A stretch of 64,000 nucleotides of DNA, from contig JAWKIF010000007.1 in the NCBI GenBank assembly GCA_041394405.1, positions 186,001 through 250,000 on the forward strand. Direction: 5' to 3'. Within the stretch, counting starts at the first letter, position 1. Each line of letters opens with the position of its first letter. The notes beneath the pieces are model-generated. The model was not told where the DNA came from. It saw only the letters and a list, made by a program, of their open reading frames with translations, and searched no databases. The stretch comes from Microthrix sp041394405. GTDB taxonomy: Bacteria > Actinomycetota > Acidimicrobiia > Acidimicrobiales > Microtrichaceae. The translations under genes were made by a program, and so were the position numbers. Shown piece after piece: positions 50,342 through 59,623 of the stretch.

Positions 50342-51307
50342 TCACCTGTCACGCATCCACTGCATCGCATCGCCGACCGAAACGTGGATGGGCCGGGAGG
50401 CGTAGCCGAGTTCGGTCGCGGCCTTGTAGTGGCTGACGGCCGGCGAGAACTCCAGTGCGTGCAGCGAGTCCTGGGTGAAGAGCGGAAGCGTGCCGGACGG
50501 GGTGAGCAGCTCGACCAGCGGGGCGAGCGGCTTCACGAGTCCCAGCGGAATGTCAATGCGGGGCGGCCTCGTCTCCTCCACGGTCGCCACCAGCTGACCC
50601 AATTCGCGGATCGAGATCCTGGTTCCGGACAGCAGGTAGTTCTCACCCGTCCGTCCCCGAGCGAGCGCGCCGAGCATGCCCTGGGCCACGTCGCGCACAT
50701 CCACGAAATCGAATCCCCCGGTGACGGTCACCGGGATTTGCCCGGTGCGGAGCTGCTGCATCGTCTCGCCGATGCGCGAGCCGCCGAAATCGCGAGGGCC
50801 GAATACCCCTGTGGGGTTCACGATGACGGCGTCGAGCCCCCTGGCGACCACGGCGCGGACCTGTTGCTCGCCGGCAAACTTCGTTCGGTCGTAGGCGGGG
50901 GCATGGGGGTTCACCGTGCGGGGCCCGGTCTCGTCCAGTGACGGCCCGCATGTCCTCAGGTCGTAGGCATGCACCGAGCTGCAATGCACGAAACGTGTCA
51001 CCCCCACTTCGAGAGCCGCCTCTGCGGCGTTGCGCGGGCCCTGGACGTTGACGCGTTCGACGGTGCCGTCCGGGTCCCCGGTGATCGAGATGATCGCTGC
51101 CAGGTGGAAGACCGCATCGGCGCCGTCGAACGCCGCCACCAGCGAGTGACGGTCGAGCACGTCGATCTCGGCGAACTCGACTTCCAGGTCGTCCAATGCC
51201 GCGGAGCGAGCCCGGTCGGCGGCCACCACCTTGTGCCCGTCGTCGAGAAGTGCTGCGGCAAGGTTGTTTCCCAGGAATCCGTTTGCCCCGGTGACGACGA
51301 TGCGCAT
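50342..51307 (-). CDS. NAD-dependent epimerase/dehydratase (3-beta-HSD-like)
   Basis: 321 residues. Extended SDR: RIVVTGANGFLGNNLAAALL (TGxxGxxG), FHLAAIISITGDP, HCSSVHAYDL and catalytic YDRTKFAGEQ (YxxxK). The family includes nucleotide-sugar epimerases and 3-beta-hydroxysteroid dehydrogenases; the spacing ILSGTRISIRELGQLVATVE and C-terminal length fit actinobacterial members acting on sterol-like or cinnamoyl substrates. The KstR-type box is downstream of its stop, so it is not directly controlled by it. Start ATG 51307 is far from the TetR gene stop (109 bases). Confidence 0.82.
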   Translation of the reverse strand: MRIVVTGANGFLGNNLAAALLDDGHKVVAADRARSAALDDLEVEFAEIDVLDRHSLVAAFDGADAVFHLAAIISITGDPDGTVERVNVQGPRNAAEAALEVGVTRFVHCSSVHAYDLRTCGPSLDETGPRTVNPHAPAYDRTKFAGEQQVRAVVARGLDAVIVNPTGVFGPRDFGGSRIGETMQQLRTGQIPVTVTGGFDFVDVRDVAQGMLGALARGRTGENYLLSGTRISIRELGQLVATVEETRPPRIDIPLGLVKPLAPLVELLTPSGTLPLFTQDSLHALEFSPAVSHYKAATELGYASRPIHVSVGDAMQWMRDR

Positions 51308-51415
51308 CTCCGGACCCTAGGTGCCCGTCGAGGCAACGCTGCGGAGTGGCGGACGTGATATCCGAGCACCAACCGCCCGTATGTCGAGTATTGGTCGGAT
51401 CGTGAGCCAGCCTGC

Positions 51416-52021
51416 TCAGGCGCGATCCTGGTGGGCGAGGCCGTCGGCCAGCCGACCGAAGCAGTCGTCGATCAGGGTGGGCAGGGGGGTGGCGTGGCCG
51501 GTGAGCAGCCAGTGCCGAAGCGATGAACGCACGCAGGCGAGCGCGGCGGAGGCGAGCAGCCTGGACTCCAGGTCGTCGGTTGTCCCGTTCGCCCGCCGGC
51601 TGAGCACGTCGGCGAGCGCATCCTCCCAGCCGGCCTGGAGTTGCAGGCTTCGGGCGTACACGGCGGCGTTGGCAGACATGATGGTGAACCGCCGGATCAG
51701 GTCGTCGCGGGCCGCTTCGTAGTCGGCGGCGACCTCCACGAAGGAGGCCTGCAACGCATCCCACGGCGCCTCCGATTCGGGCCGCCGACCGAGCTCGGCG
51801 AGGATACGTTCGAGCCGGCCCGAGTAGTCGGCAAGAACGACGTCCTCCTTGGTGGGGAAGTACGAGAAGAACGTCCGGGGTGCGATGTCGGCGGCGGCAG
51901 CGATCTGTTCGATGGTCGTCCCGTCAAACCCGTGTTCCTCGAAGAGGGCCATGGCAGCGCCTTCAATGGATCGCCGCCGCTGGCGCTTCTTTCGCGCTCG
52001 CAGGCCCGGTTCGTCGGTCAT
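51416..52021 (-). CDS. TetR-family regulator of the MMPL gene
   Basis: 201 residues from ATG 52021. TetR N-domain: RQRRRSIEGAAMALFEEHGF, then GTTIEQIAAAADIAPRTFFS and YFPTKEDVVLADYSGRLERI. The C-terminal ligand domain is helical with RRFTIMSANAAVYARSLQLQ. Divergent from a large MMPL transporter gene with overlapping palindromes in the interval, so it should repress that pump and itself. The ligand is unknown. Confidence 0.9.
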   Translation of the reverse strand: MTDEPGLRARKKRQRRRSIEGAAMALFEEHGFDGTTIEQIAAAADIAPRTFFSYFPTKEDVVLADYSGRLERILAELGRRPESEAPWDALQASFVEVAADYEAARDDLIRRFTIMSANAAVYARSLQLQAGWEDALADVLSRRANGTTDDLESRLLASAALACVRSSLRHWLLTGHATPLPTLIDDCFGRLADGLAHQDRA

Positions 52022-52030
52022 GGCGACATC

Positions 52031-52059
52031 TTGACAGATGGCTACAGCGGGTGCAATAT
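52031..52059 (+). promoter_or_regulatory. MMPL promoter
   Basis: TTGACA (52031-52036), 17-base spacer, CAATAT (52054-52059): a near-consensus sigma-70-type promoter reading towards the MMPL start at 52127. Confidence 0.65.
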
Positions 52060-52071
52060 TGCAGTAACTGC
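52052..52071. promoter_or_regulatory. Overlapping TetR operators
   Basis: Perfect palindrome TGCAATATTGCA (52052-52063) covers the -10 hexamer; a second palindrome GCAGTAACTGC (52061-52071) shares its edge. Binding of the adjacent TetR protein here would block transcription of the MMPL gene. Confidence 0.6.
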
Positions 52072-52126
52072 GAAAAGATACTCGGTGCAGCTCGCATCGG
52101 CTGGCGCAGAAGGAGGCTCGGCCCTC

Positions 52127-54340
52127 ATGTCGAACTGGCTCTACCGACTCGGACGCCTCGCCGCTCGGAAGCGCATCCTGGTGGTCGCAGCCTGGGTGCT
52201 CATTGCGGTGATGTTCGTCGTGGCCAATCGAGCCGCCGGTGGGGGCACGGTCGACAACTTCGAGGTACCGGGGGTCCAGTCCCAGCAGGCGATCGATCTG
52301 CTGCGGGAGAAGTTCCCGGAACGGTCCGGCGCCACCGCCATGGTGGTCTTCCATGTCGCCGATGGTTCGGTGACCGACCGGGGTTCCGCGGCCGGAATCA
52401 ACGCGACGGTCGCTGAGGTTGAGGGGCTCGACCACGTGGTGGGTGTGACCGATCCGTTGGCCAGCCCCCTCTCGATCTCACCCGATGGCGCCACGGCGTT
52501 CGCCTCGGTCCAGTTCGACGGATCCACTGCGGAATTGGGACGCGAGGCGGTCGATGCCTTGATCGAGACGGCAGGGCCCGCAGAAGCAGCCGAGGTGCAA
52601 GTTGAGTACGGCGGCGAACTCCCCACGGTGTTGAAGGAACGCAGCACCGGCCCGGCCGAGATGATCGGCATCATCGCCGCGCTGATCATCCTGTTCGTCA
52701 CCTTCCGCAGCGTGTACTCGGCGATCCTGCCCCTTGGGGTGGCCGTGTTGGGCCTTGCGGTTGGCCTGTCGCTCGTTGGGCTGTTGGGCGCGCTGATCGA
52801 CATCCCGTCGGTGGCACCCCGCCTGGGCACCATGATCGGTCTGGGGGTGGGGATCGACTACGCGCTGTTCATCTTGAGCCGCCACCGAGACAACCTCGAG
52901 GCCGGCATGGCCAACGAGGAGTCCATCGGTCGAACCAACGCCACCGCGGGCCAGGCCGTGGTCGTCGCCGGCGGCACCGTCGTGGTGGCCATCCTCGGCC
53001 TCCAGGTGGCCGGGATTCCTTTCGTGGCCGCGCTCGGCTACTCCGCCTCGCTGGTCGTCGCCGTCGCGGTGTTGGTGGCGATCACGCTGCTTCCGGCGTT
53101 GCTTGGCTTCGCCGGCGCACGAGTCCTGGCGAAGTCGAACCGCGAGGCAGCGGCGCACGCAGCCGAAGCCGCATCGGGCACAGCGATCGAGGTGAGCGAC
53201 GGCCACAGCGGCTGGGTGCGGTGGGCCCACTGGGTGGCGCATCATCCCTGGCGCTCGGCCAGCGCAGCCACGCTCATCCTGTTGACGATGGCGTTCCCCG
53301 TGATCGACATGCGCCTCGGTCAGGCCGACGCCGGCACGGACCCGACCAGCGCCACCCACCGTCGTGCCTACGACCTGCTGGCCCACGGATTCGGCGCCGG
53401 GTTCAACGGGCCGTTGTTGTTGACGATCGACCTGGGCGACGGGGGCGACCCGACCGTGCTCGACGGACTCTCCGCCGCGGTCGGCGACGACCCCGGCGTC
53501 CGGGCGGTGTCACCACCCGCCACCAACGAGGCCGGCGACACTGCCCTGCTCACCGCCATTCCCACCACCAAGCCCCAAGATCAGGCCACGAGTGACCTGG
53601 TCCACCGCCTGCGCTACACCACCATTCCCGACGCCATGGCCGGCAGCGACGCGACGGTGCTGGTCGGAGGCCCAACGGCAGGGTTCATCGACCAGTCCGA
53701 CAAGATCGCCGAACGGCTCCCGTGGTTCATCGGCGCCGTCGTCACGTTGTCGTTCCTGCTGCTGATGATGGTCTTCCGGTCTGTGCTGGTCCCGCTGAAG
53801 GCGGCGCTCCTGAACCTGTTGTCCATCGGGGCCGCCTACGGGGTGGTGGTTGCGGTGTTCCAGTGGGGATGGGGGCGCTCGCTCATCGGGCTCGAGGAGG
53901 CGGTCCCCATCGCGTCGTTCGTCCCGATGATGATGTTCGCCATCCTCTTCGGGTTGTCGATGGACTACGAGGTGTTCATCCTGTCCCGCATTCGGGAGGA
54001 GTACCACCGAGGTCACTCGAACATCGACAGCGTCGTCGAGGGGCTGGGGGCAACCGCCAAGGTCATCACTGCGGCGGCGCTCATCATGATCAGCGTGTTC
54101 CTTGGCTTCGTGGGCAGCGCCGACCCCGTGGTGAAGATGATGGGGATCGGCCTGGCCACCGCCGTGGCGGTCGACGCCACCATCGTCCGTATGATCCTCG
54201 TTCCCTCGACGATGGCGCTGGTGGGAGACGCCAACTGGTGGCTCCCGGCCTGGCTCGACCGGATCCTGCCCCGCCTCGACATTGAGGGCGAACCCGAGGT
54301 CGAGACGGAGCCGACCCTCGCCTCCGGAACCAGTCGGTAG
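52127..54340 (+). CDS. MMPL/RND-family lipid or drug transporter
   Basis: 737 residues from ATG 52127 with AGGAGG upstream; the longer frame upstream runs over the TetR gene. Two halves each with six-ish membrane spans: LGRLAARKRILVVAAWVLIA at the N-terminus, and duplicated core motifs GVGIDYALFILSRHRDNLEA and GLSMDYEVFILSRIREEYHR with the proton-relay Asp-Tyr pairs. The first large periplasmic loop begins after residue 45 (NRAAGGGTVDNFEVPGVQSQ). The protein probably exports a hydrophobic molecule or envelope lipid by proton motive force. Controlled by the divergent TetR gene. C-terminal tail is acidic (EGEPEVETEPTLASGTSR). Confidence 0.92.
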   Translation: MSNWLYRLGRLAARKRILVVAAWVLIAVMFVVANRAAGGGTVDNFEVPGVQSQQAIDLLREKFPERSGATAMVVFHVADGSVTDRGSAAGINATVAEVEGLDHVVGVTDPLASPLSISPDGATAFASVQFDGSTAELGREAVDALIETAGPAEAAEVQVEYGGELPTVLKERSTGPAEMIGIIAALIILFVTFRSVYSAILPLGVAVLGLAVGLSLVGLLGALIDIPSVAPRLGTMIGLGVGIDYALFILSRHRDNLEAGMANEESIGRTNATAGQAVVVAGGTVVVAILGLQVAGIPFVAALGYSASLVVAVAVLVAITLLPALLGFAGARVLAKSNREAAAHAAEAASGTAIEVSDGHSGWVRWAHWVAHHPWRSASAATLILLTMAFPVIDMRLGQADAGTDPTSATHRRAYDLLAHGFGAGFNGPLLLTIDLGDGGDPTVLDGLSAAVGDDPGVRAVSPPATNEAGDTALLTAIPTTKPQDQATSDLVHRLRYTTIPDAMAGSDATVLVGGPTAGFIDQSDKIAERLPWFIGAVVTLSFLLLMMVFRSVLVPLKAALLNLLSIGAAYGVVVAVFQWGWGRSLIGLEEAVPIASFVPMMMFAILFGLSMDYEVFILSRIREEYHRGHSNIDSVVEGLGATAKVITAAALIMISVFLGFVGSADPVVKMMGIGLATAVAVDATIVRMILVPSTMALVGDANWWLPAWLDRILPRLDIEGEPEVETEPTLASGTSR

Positions 54341-54524
54341 GACGGGCGCCCTCGGCAGAGAACGCGGCAGGGCCGAGTCGTCGGCCAACAAGACTTGCTC
54401 GAACAGCAGCTGGCGTCCTGCGGGAAGCACTCCGGGTTGGCTTGGGTTCGGTTGTCGATCCACCGGCGCGATGCGAGAGACTCGCCCCGGCCACCGACGC
54501 CGTCCTGAGGGGACCCGATCCGAA

Positions 54525-56840
54525 ATGCCCACACACCGTCACGCCCGTCCGCTCGCGGTGGTGGCCGCCGCCGCCCTGACGCTCGCCTCCTGCACCTCCG
54601 AGGAGGCCGGTTCGAGCGCTCCCGACGGCGAGGTCGATGCCTCCGTCCAGACCTACGGGGGCATCGAACGGATCGGAGCCACCGACCTCCCACCGACCAC
54701 CGAGGTGTCGCTGCACCGGCCCGACGGGGAGCAGTCCGAGGCGACCACCGACGAGTTGGGCTCGGTCGTCTTCCGCGACCTGGAGCCCGGCGACGGCTAT
54801 CGGGTGGGATTCAGCGTCGACGGTGAGGAGCGCCAGTCCGAGCCCATCACGGTGCTGGACGAGGCCGACACGCCCGACCAGTCGTTCTTCGACGAGCAGC
54901 AGATGGAGCAGGGTCTCAACTACATCACCATGCGCGACGGGGTGGAGCTGGCGGCGACGGTTCGCCTCCCCGAGGGCAAGACGCTTGCCGATGGCCCGTT
55001 TCCCACGCTGATCGAGTACTCGGGCTACGAAACCGCTGCACCGGGCGATGCTCTGGCGTCCATCGCCGCGCAGCTGAGCGACCCCGAATCCGAGGGTGAT
55101 CCGCTGGCCCCGTCCACCTCGACGGCGGTCGGATCGATCGTCGCACCGCTGCTGGGGTTCGCCGTCGTCTCGGTGCAGATCCGTGGCTCCGGCTGCTCGG
55201 GCGGCGACTTCGACATGTTCGGACTGCCCAGCATCTACGACGGCTACGACGCGGTGGAGATCGTCGGCGCCCAGCCCTGGGTGAAGGGCTCCAAGGTGGG
55301 CATGGTGGGCATCTCCTATTCCGGCTACAGCCAGCTGTACGTGGGTGGCACCCAACCACCGAGCCTGGCGGCGCTGGCCCCCATGTCGGTGCTGTCGGAC
55401 CTGTACGTCGGCATCGGCTCGCCGGGCGGCATCCGCAACACCGGCTTCGCCGAGGGCTGGCTTGAGGGACGCCAGTCCGACGCCGAGCCTGCACCCGAGG
55501 GCGGCCAAGAGTGGGCGAAGATCCTGGTCGCCGACGGCGACGAGCACTGCATCGAGAACCAGAAGCAGCGGCTCCAGACCCTGAACGTGCTGGACATCGT
55601 GGAGGGCAACGAATTCAAGGCCCCCGCCCTGTACGAGCGCCGCATCCCGGCCGACTGGGCCGAGAACATCGATGTCCCCGTATTCCTGGTGGGTGGCACC
55701 CAGGACGAACAGCTGGGCAGCGACTGGCTCAACGTGGTGGAACGCATCGACAACGACGACCAGACCTGGGTGACGCTCTACAACGGGTTCCACAACGATG
55801 CCCTGGCCCCCGAAATCCTCACCCGATGGGCGGAGTTCCTCTACCTGTTCGTCGCCGAGGACGTCCCCGAGATCCCGGACAACGTGCTTGGCCTGGCCGG
55901 AGCCCTCTACGAGCAGTCGGGTGGCGCTGACGCCCCGCCCGTCGAGCAGAGTCGGTTCGCCGGCACCACCGACTTCGACAAGGCACTGGCGACCTTCGAG
56001 GAGGACGCCCGGGTGCGGGTGTTGGCCGAGTTTGGTGCCGGTGAGCTTGGCCCCCGGTCGCTGGAATCCTCCGAAGAGCTCGCCTTCGACACCTGGCCGC
56101 CGAGCGAGGCCGAGGCCACCACCTGGTACCTGGGCGACGACGGCGCGCTGGTGCCCAACCTCGACGATGCGGGTTCGGGCAGCGACGACTACCGCTCGGA
56201 CCCGTCCCAGCGACCGGAGACCAACCTGGGCGACGGCGGGGTGTACGACGCCGAGCCCGACTTCAACTGGAAGCCGGTGGCCGACGGGGCGGGGCTGGGC
56301 TACGTCACCGAACCGCTGACCGAACCGATGCTGGCGGCAGGGCCCGCCAGCTTGAACCTCTCGATTGCGTCCTCGGACACCGACGCCGACCTGCAGGTGA
56401 CCCTGTCCGAGGTTCGCCCCGACGGGCGGGAGACCTACGTGTCCTCCGGGTGGCTGCGGGCATCGCACCGGGCGCTGGACGAGGAGCACACCACCGAGAT
56501 CCGCCCGGCCCAAACCCACCTTGCGGACGATGCGCAGCCCCTGGAGCCCGGTGAGCCGGTCGACGTCCGGGTGCCGATCCACCCGTTCGTCCAGCAGTTC
56601 CGGACGGGATCGAGCCTGCGGGTGACCGTGCAGGCACCGGGGGGCGACGTGCCCCTGTGGATGTTCGCCACCGGCGAGGACGGCACACGCACCATCACCG
56701 TGGGCTACGGGGCCGAGGCACCGTCGGCCCTGGTGCTGCCCGTGGTGACCGGGACGGACCCGTCCGGTCCGCTTCCTGCCTGCGGTGCGCTTCGGGGCCA
56801 GCCCTGTCGCGCCTACGTGCCGGCAAGCAACGGCGGGTAG
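54525..56840 (+). CDS. CocE/NonD-family alpha/beta hydrolase, lipoprotein
   Basis: 771 residues from ATG 54525. Lipobox LTLASCTSEE, then an N-terminal beta domain of about 115 residues (LPPTTEVSLHRPDGEQSEAT) resembling a Dockerin-independent Ig-like fold. The hydrolase core has YITMRDGVELAATVRLPEGK, oxyanion VVSVQIRGSGCSGGDF, nucleophile elbow GMVGISYSGYSQ (Ser about residue 262), acid VGGTQDEQLG and His in YNGFHNDALA. The C-terminal X-Pro peptidase jelly-roll (LSIASSDTDADLQVTLSEVR) is present. Anchored outside; may hydrolyse esters, amides or prolyl-dipeptides. No neighbour clarifies the substrate. Alone on its transcript. Confidence 0.9.
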   Translation: MPTHRHARPLAVVAAAALTLASCTSEEAGSSAPDGEVDASVQTYGGIERIGATDLPPTTEVSLHRPDGEQSEATTDELGSVVFRDLEPGDGYRVGFSVDGEERQSEPITVLDEADTPDQSFFDEQQMEQGLNYITMRDGVELAATVRLPEGKTLADGPFPTLIEYSGYETAAPGDALASIAAQLSDPESEGDPLAPSTSTAVGSIVAPLLGFAVVSVQIRGSGCSGGDFDMFGLPSIYDGYDAVEIVGAQPWVKGSKVGMVGISYSGYSQLYVGGTQPPSLAALAPMSVLSDLYVGIGSPGGIRNTGFAEGWLEGRQSDAEPAPEGGQEWAKILVADGDEHCIENQKQRLQTLNVLDIVEGNEFKAPALYERRIPADWAENIDVPVFLVGGTQDEQLGSDWLNVVERIDNDDQTWVTLYNGFHNDALAPEILTRWAEFLYLFVAEDVPEIPDNVLGLAGALYEQSGGADAPPVEQSRFAGTTDFDKALATFEEDARVRVLAEFGAGELGPRSLESSEELAFDTWPPSEAEATTWYLGDDGALVPNLDDAGSGSDDYRSDPSQRPETNLGDGGVYDAEPDFNWKPVADGAGLGYVTEPLTEPMLAAGPASLNLSIASSDTDADLQVTLSEVRPDGRETYVSSGWLRASHRALDEEHTTEIRPAQTHLADDAQPLEPGEPVDVRVPIHPFVQQFRTGSSLRVTVQAPGGDVPLWMFATGEDGTRTITVGYGAEAPSALVLPVVTGTDPSGPLPACGALRGQPCRAYVPASNGG

Positions 56841-56956
56841 GCGGCGAGGCCCGGCTCGGGTTGGGCCCACTGGTTGTGGCAAGGTCTCGGGATCGCGGAA
56901 AGCGCAGTTGTGGACGATCGATACCCGACCGATCGCGGGACGAAGGGACGTGGTGG

Positions 56957-57790
56957 GTGAATCGGCGAGATGCGCTCCGCTTGGCCGGCACCGGCACGCT
57001 CGGTGCGGCGGTGACGGGCTCGGCGACGGGCGCGGCACTGGCCCAAGGCCAGGGACATGCCAGGTCGGGGGTACTGGTTCCCCAGGATCAGGTGCACGAA
57101 CGCGCCCGGGCGGTGCCGGCGGGGGGCGGGGGCCTCGGTCGCCAACAGCTGGTGTGGTCCGGCGACCCCGCCACGCCCCGGATTGCGCTGACCTTCGACG
57201 ACGGACCCGATCCTGCGTTCACCCCGCAGGTGCTCCGGTCGCTCGCGGCGGTCGGGGGGCGGGCGACGTTCTTCATGATGGGTCACAACGCCCGGGCGCA
57301 CCCATCGCTCGCCGCTCAGGTCGCAGCGGAGGGCCATGAGATCGCCACCCATACCGCAGAGCATCTGCCCTTGGCCCTGCAGTCGCCGGCTGAAACGAAC
57401 GACCAGGTTGAGCAGGGCCTGAACGCCGTGCGCCACCTGGGGCCGATCAGGTGGTTTCGGCCGCCACGCGGCGAGCTCACGGGCTCGGCGACGGTTGCGG
57501 CGGCGAGGCTGGATCTGGACATCGCCATGTGGAGCGTGTCGGCTCGGGTCATGGGCCTGGAGTCGAGGGCCGCATGGACCGAGCGGGTTGCCGCCGCCAT
57601 CGGACCCGGCGACATCGTCTTGTTGCACGATGGAATCGGCCGGGGCACCTTCTACCCCGAGTACGTGTTCGCCGGGAAGATCCGCCGGCGTCGCGAACGA
57701 GAGACCGCAGCGCTGGACGACCTGCTGGAGTCGCTCCGAGATCGGGGCCTGGAGTTCGTCACGGTCAGCGAGCTGGTCGACCCAGCTTGA
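56957..57790 (+). CDS. Polysaccharide deacetylase, Tat-exported
   Basis: 277 residues from GTG 56957, preceded by AAGGGACG; the open frame reaches back to 56657 without a signal. The N-terminus MNRRDALRLAGTGTLGAAVT is a twin-arginine-type signal (RR, Ala-rich core). The NodB domain holds PRIALTFDDGPDPAFTPQVL with the catalytic DD, ATFFMMGHNARAHPSLAAQV, the zinc HxxxH in EIATHTAEHLPLAL, RWFRPPRGELTGSATVAAAR and DIVLLHDGIGRGTFYPEYVF. It probably removes acetyl groups from peptidoglycan or another glycan. The 3' end overlaps the EEP-family gene by 26 bases. Confidence 0.9.
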   Translation: MNRRDALRLAGTGTLGAAVTGSATGAALAQGQGHARSGVLVPQDQVHERARAVPAGGGGLGRQQLVWSGDPATPRIALTFDDGPDPAFTPQVLRSLAAVGGRATFFMMGHNARAHPSLAAQVAAEGHEIATHTAEHLPLALQSPAETNDQVEQGLNAVRHLGPIRWFRPPRGELTGSATVAAARLDLDIAMWSVSARVMGLESRAAWTERVAAAIGPGDIVLLHDGIGRGTFYPEYVFAGKIRRRRERETAALDDLLESLRDRGLEFVTVSELVDPA

Positions 57791-58505
57791 CGGGGCCCGG
57801 GGCCCGCCGCAGCTGGACGACCACGCCGTCGTGATCCGACAAGCTACGGCCGCCGTCTCGACCGGGAATGATCGTGAGATGGCTGGCGTCGAGGTCGGCG
57901 GTGTGCGCGATGTGGTCGATGAGGCGGGGCTCGGTAACGGCGGAGGTGGGCACCACCAGGTCACCGAGCGCACCGGCGAGGGCGTCGGCCGCCCGGTGCG
58001 GCTGACGCGTGCGGGGGATGCGCTGGTTGAAGTCCCCGGCGACGATGAGCGGTTGGCTGATCCGGGCCAGCACGGGCCGGAGCATCCGGAGGTACTCCAG
58101 GTGCTCGTCCCACCGCGCCCGATCCTTGCGGCCCGTTGTCACGTGGCAGTGGGGCCAGGGAATGCACACGCCCACCACGGTGACGGCACCGATGGGCGTT
58201 TCGGTGGTTCCGCGGACGTATCGGCCGTGAAGCGGGGTGCCGGGCTCGCCCAGCTGGACGTCCTGCCACGGTTCGGCCGACCACAACACCAGCTTGCGCC
58301 GCCGGTCGTCGCGAACCGGATACCCCCACGCCCGGCCCGCATCGGCAAGATGCCCAGGCGGTAGCACCTCGGGGAGCACCTCGGTGGCCGCCAGCACGTC
58401 GCAGCCGGCGCCAGCGAGTCGTTCGGCCACCGCCCGGCCCCGGCTCGTTGCTCGGCTCGAGGGAGTGGCCCACTGCGTGTTCCACGTGCCGAGCCGAAGT
58501 GCCAC
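57765..58505 (-). CDS. Endonuclease/exonuclease/phosphatase (EEP)-fold protein
   Basis: 246 residues from GTG 58505; the frame continues upstream without a better start. EEP superfamily motifs: LRLGTWNTQWA at the N-terminus (N metal), TEVLPEVLPPG (Glu), GDFNQRIPRTRQPH (Asp-Asn), and the C-terminal LSDHDGVVVQL (Asp-His, catalytic). The fold includes DNase I, exonuclease III and phosphodiesterases. No signal peptide. Nuclease versus phosphatase cannot be told. Convergent with the polysaccharide deacetylase gene, sharing 26 bases of the 3' ends. Confidence 0.82.
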   Translation of the reverse strand: MALRLGTWNTQWATPSSRATSRGRAVAERLAGAGCDVLAATEVLPEVLPPGHLADAGRAWGYPVRDDRRRKLVLWSAEPWQDVQLGEPGTPLHGRYVRGTTETPIGAVTVVGVCIPWPHCHVTTGRKDRARWDEHLEYLRMLRPVLARISQPLIVAGDFNQRIPRTRQPHRAADALAGALGDLVVPTSAVTEPRLIDHIAHTADLDASHLTIIPGRDGGRSLSDHDGVVVQLRRAPGPVKLGRPAR

Positions 58506-58585
58506 GGAGCAACCATACGGGCTCCAGCGGTTCGGCCGGCTGGTGCATCGGCCGAGCCGGGGAACGTGATGCCTAGCCTGTGGGG

Positions 58586-59575
58586 ATGGAGTTCGTGATC
58601 GCCCGGAACCCACAGGTCGATTCGTCGTTGCCCTACCTGGTGCGCCTGCCGTTGCGGCCCCGGCCGGTCGTCTTGAAGGTGAAGGACACCTGGCCACGCA
58701 CGTCCAAGATCTACTGTCACCCGGCCGACGACTGGCCGGACGGCGAAGCTCTCGAGATCGTGGAGCGGTCGCCGGTGCGGTCGTGTGTGCGTCGCGGTGC
58801 GGCGATCGACCTGGTGCTGGATCGGGCTCGGGAGAACCGCTCCCAATTCGTGTTCACCAAGGCGCGCGGCCGTGAGGTGGTGTTCTGGCAGTCCGCCCGA
58901 ACGCGCAAGCAGGCCCGCCCGAACGTCTCCACCCCCACCGCCCGGGCGGCGGGGCGCCGGCTCGACATCGTCGTCGATACCCGCGAACGGTATGCCTGGA
59001 AGTTCAGCAGGCAGCAGGCCACCACCACCCGATCGGCCCTGCCGGTGGGCGACTACGGCGTCGAGGTGGGCGGTGAGATCGTCGCCGTGGTCGAGCGAAA
59101 GAGCATCGACGATCTGGCCTCCACCTTCGTCGGCGGAAAGCTGTGGACGCTGCTGGCGGCGCTGTCGGGCGTGCCTCGCTCGGCCCTGGTAGTGGACGAC
59201 CGCTACTCGTCGGTGTTCAAGTTGCACTACGTGCGTCCGGTGACCATCGCCGAGCAGCTCGCCGAGGCGGCGGTTCGCTATCCGGCGGTGCCCATCGTGT
59301 TCGCCGAGACCCGGACCCTGGCCCAGGAGTGGACCTACCGCTTCTTCGGAGCAGCCGTCGAACACCACCAGAACGAGGCCGGGGGTGCCGCCAGGCTCAA
59401 CCTGCTGACCACCGCCGGGCCGGTCCCCGAGCGCGAGGCCACCACGGCCGAGGTGCGCGCCTGGGCACTCGACGCCGGGTTTCGGGTGGCCGACCGTGGC
59501 CGACTCCGCCCCGAGATCTGGGAAGCCTTCCGGCACCGCCAGCTCGGGGCTGATCCCGACCCCGAGGGGACGTGA
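58586..59575 (+). CDS. ERCC4-domain nuclease fused to an Lsr2-like DNA-binding domain
   Basis: 329 residues from ATG 58586. An N-terminal domain of about 125 residues without known motif (QVDSSLPYLVRLPLRPRPVV) precedes an ERCC4/Mus81-type nuclease: DIVVDTRERYAWKFSRQQAT, LPVGDYGVEVGGEIVAVVER and KSIDDLASTFVGG, giving the D...RE, GDY and ERKxxxD motif of XPF-family enzymes. The end reads TTAEVRAWALDAGFRVADRG followed by RLRPEIWEAFRHRQL, an Lsr2 C-terminal-type DNA-binding module with its RGR core. Lsr2 binds AT-rich foreign DNA in the minor groove, so this fusion may target branched or xenogeneic DNA. Helicase or HhH domains are absent. Confidence 0.82.
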   Translation: MEFVIARNPQVDSSLPYLVRLPLRPRPVVLKVKDTWPRTSKIYCHPADDWPDGEALEIVERSPVRSCVRRGAAIDLVLDRARENRSQFVFTKARGREVVFWQSARTRKQARPNVSTPTARAAGRRLDIVVDTRERYAWKFSRQQATTTRSALPVGDYGVEVGGEIVAVVERKSIDDLASTFVGGKLWTLLAALSGVPRSALVVDDRYSSVFKLHYVRPVTIAEQLAEAAVRYPAVPIVFAETRTLAQEWTYRFFGAAVEHHQNEAGGAARLNLLTTAGPVPEREATTAEVRAWALDAGFRVADRGRLRPEIWEAFRHRQLGADPDPEGT

Positions 59576-59589
59576 GTTGGTGCCGGAGT

Positions 59590-59605
59590 TCGGGCGAGTG
59601 CCCGA
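59590..59605. terminator. Small hairpin between convergent genes
   Basis: TCGGGC-GAGT-GCCCGA between the ERCC4 gene stop (59575) and the phosphotransferase stop (59624); a second GC-rich repeat (ggcgccgcggcgcc) follows. Possible terminator. Confidence 0.35.
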
Positions 59606-59623
59606 CGGCGCCGCGGCGCCGAA

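Noticed and set aside
51641..52126. Upstream extension of the MMPL frame
   Set aside because: It lies inside the divergent TetR gene; the AGGAGG-preceded ATG 52127 fits.
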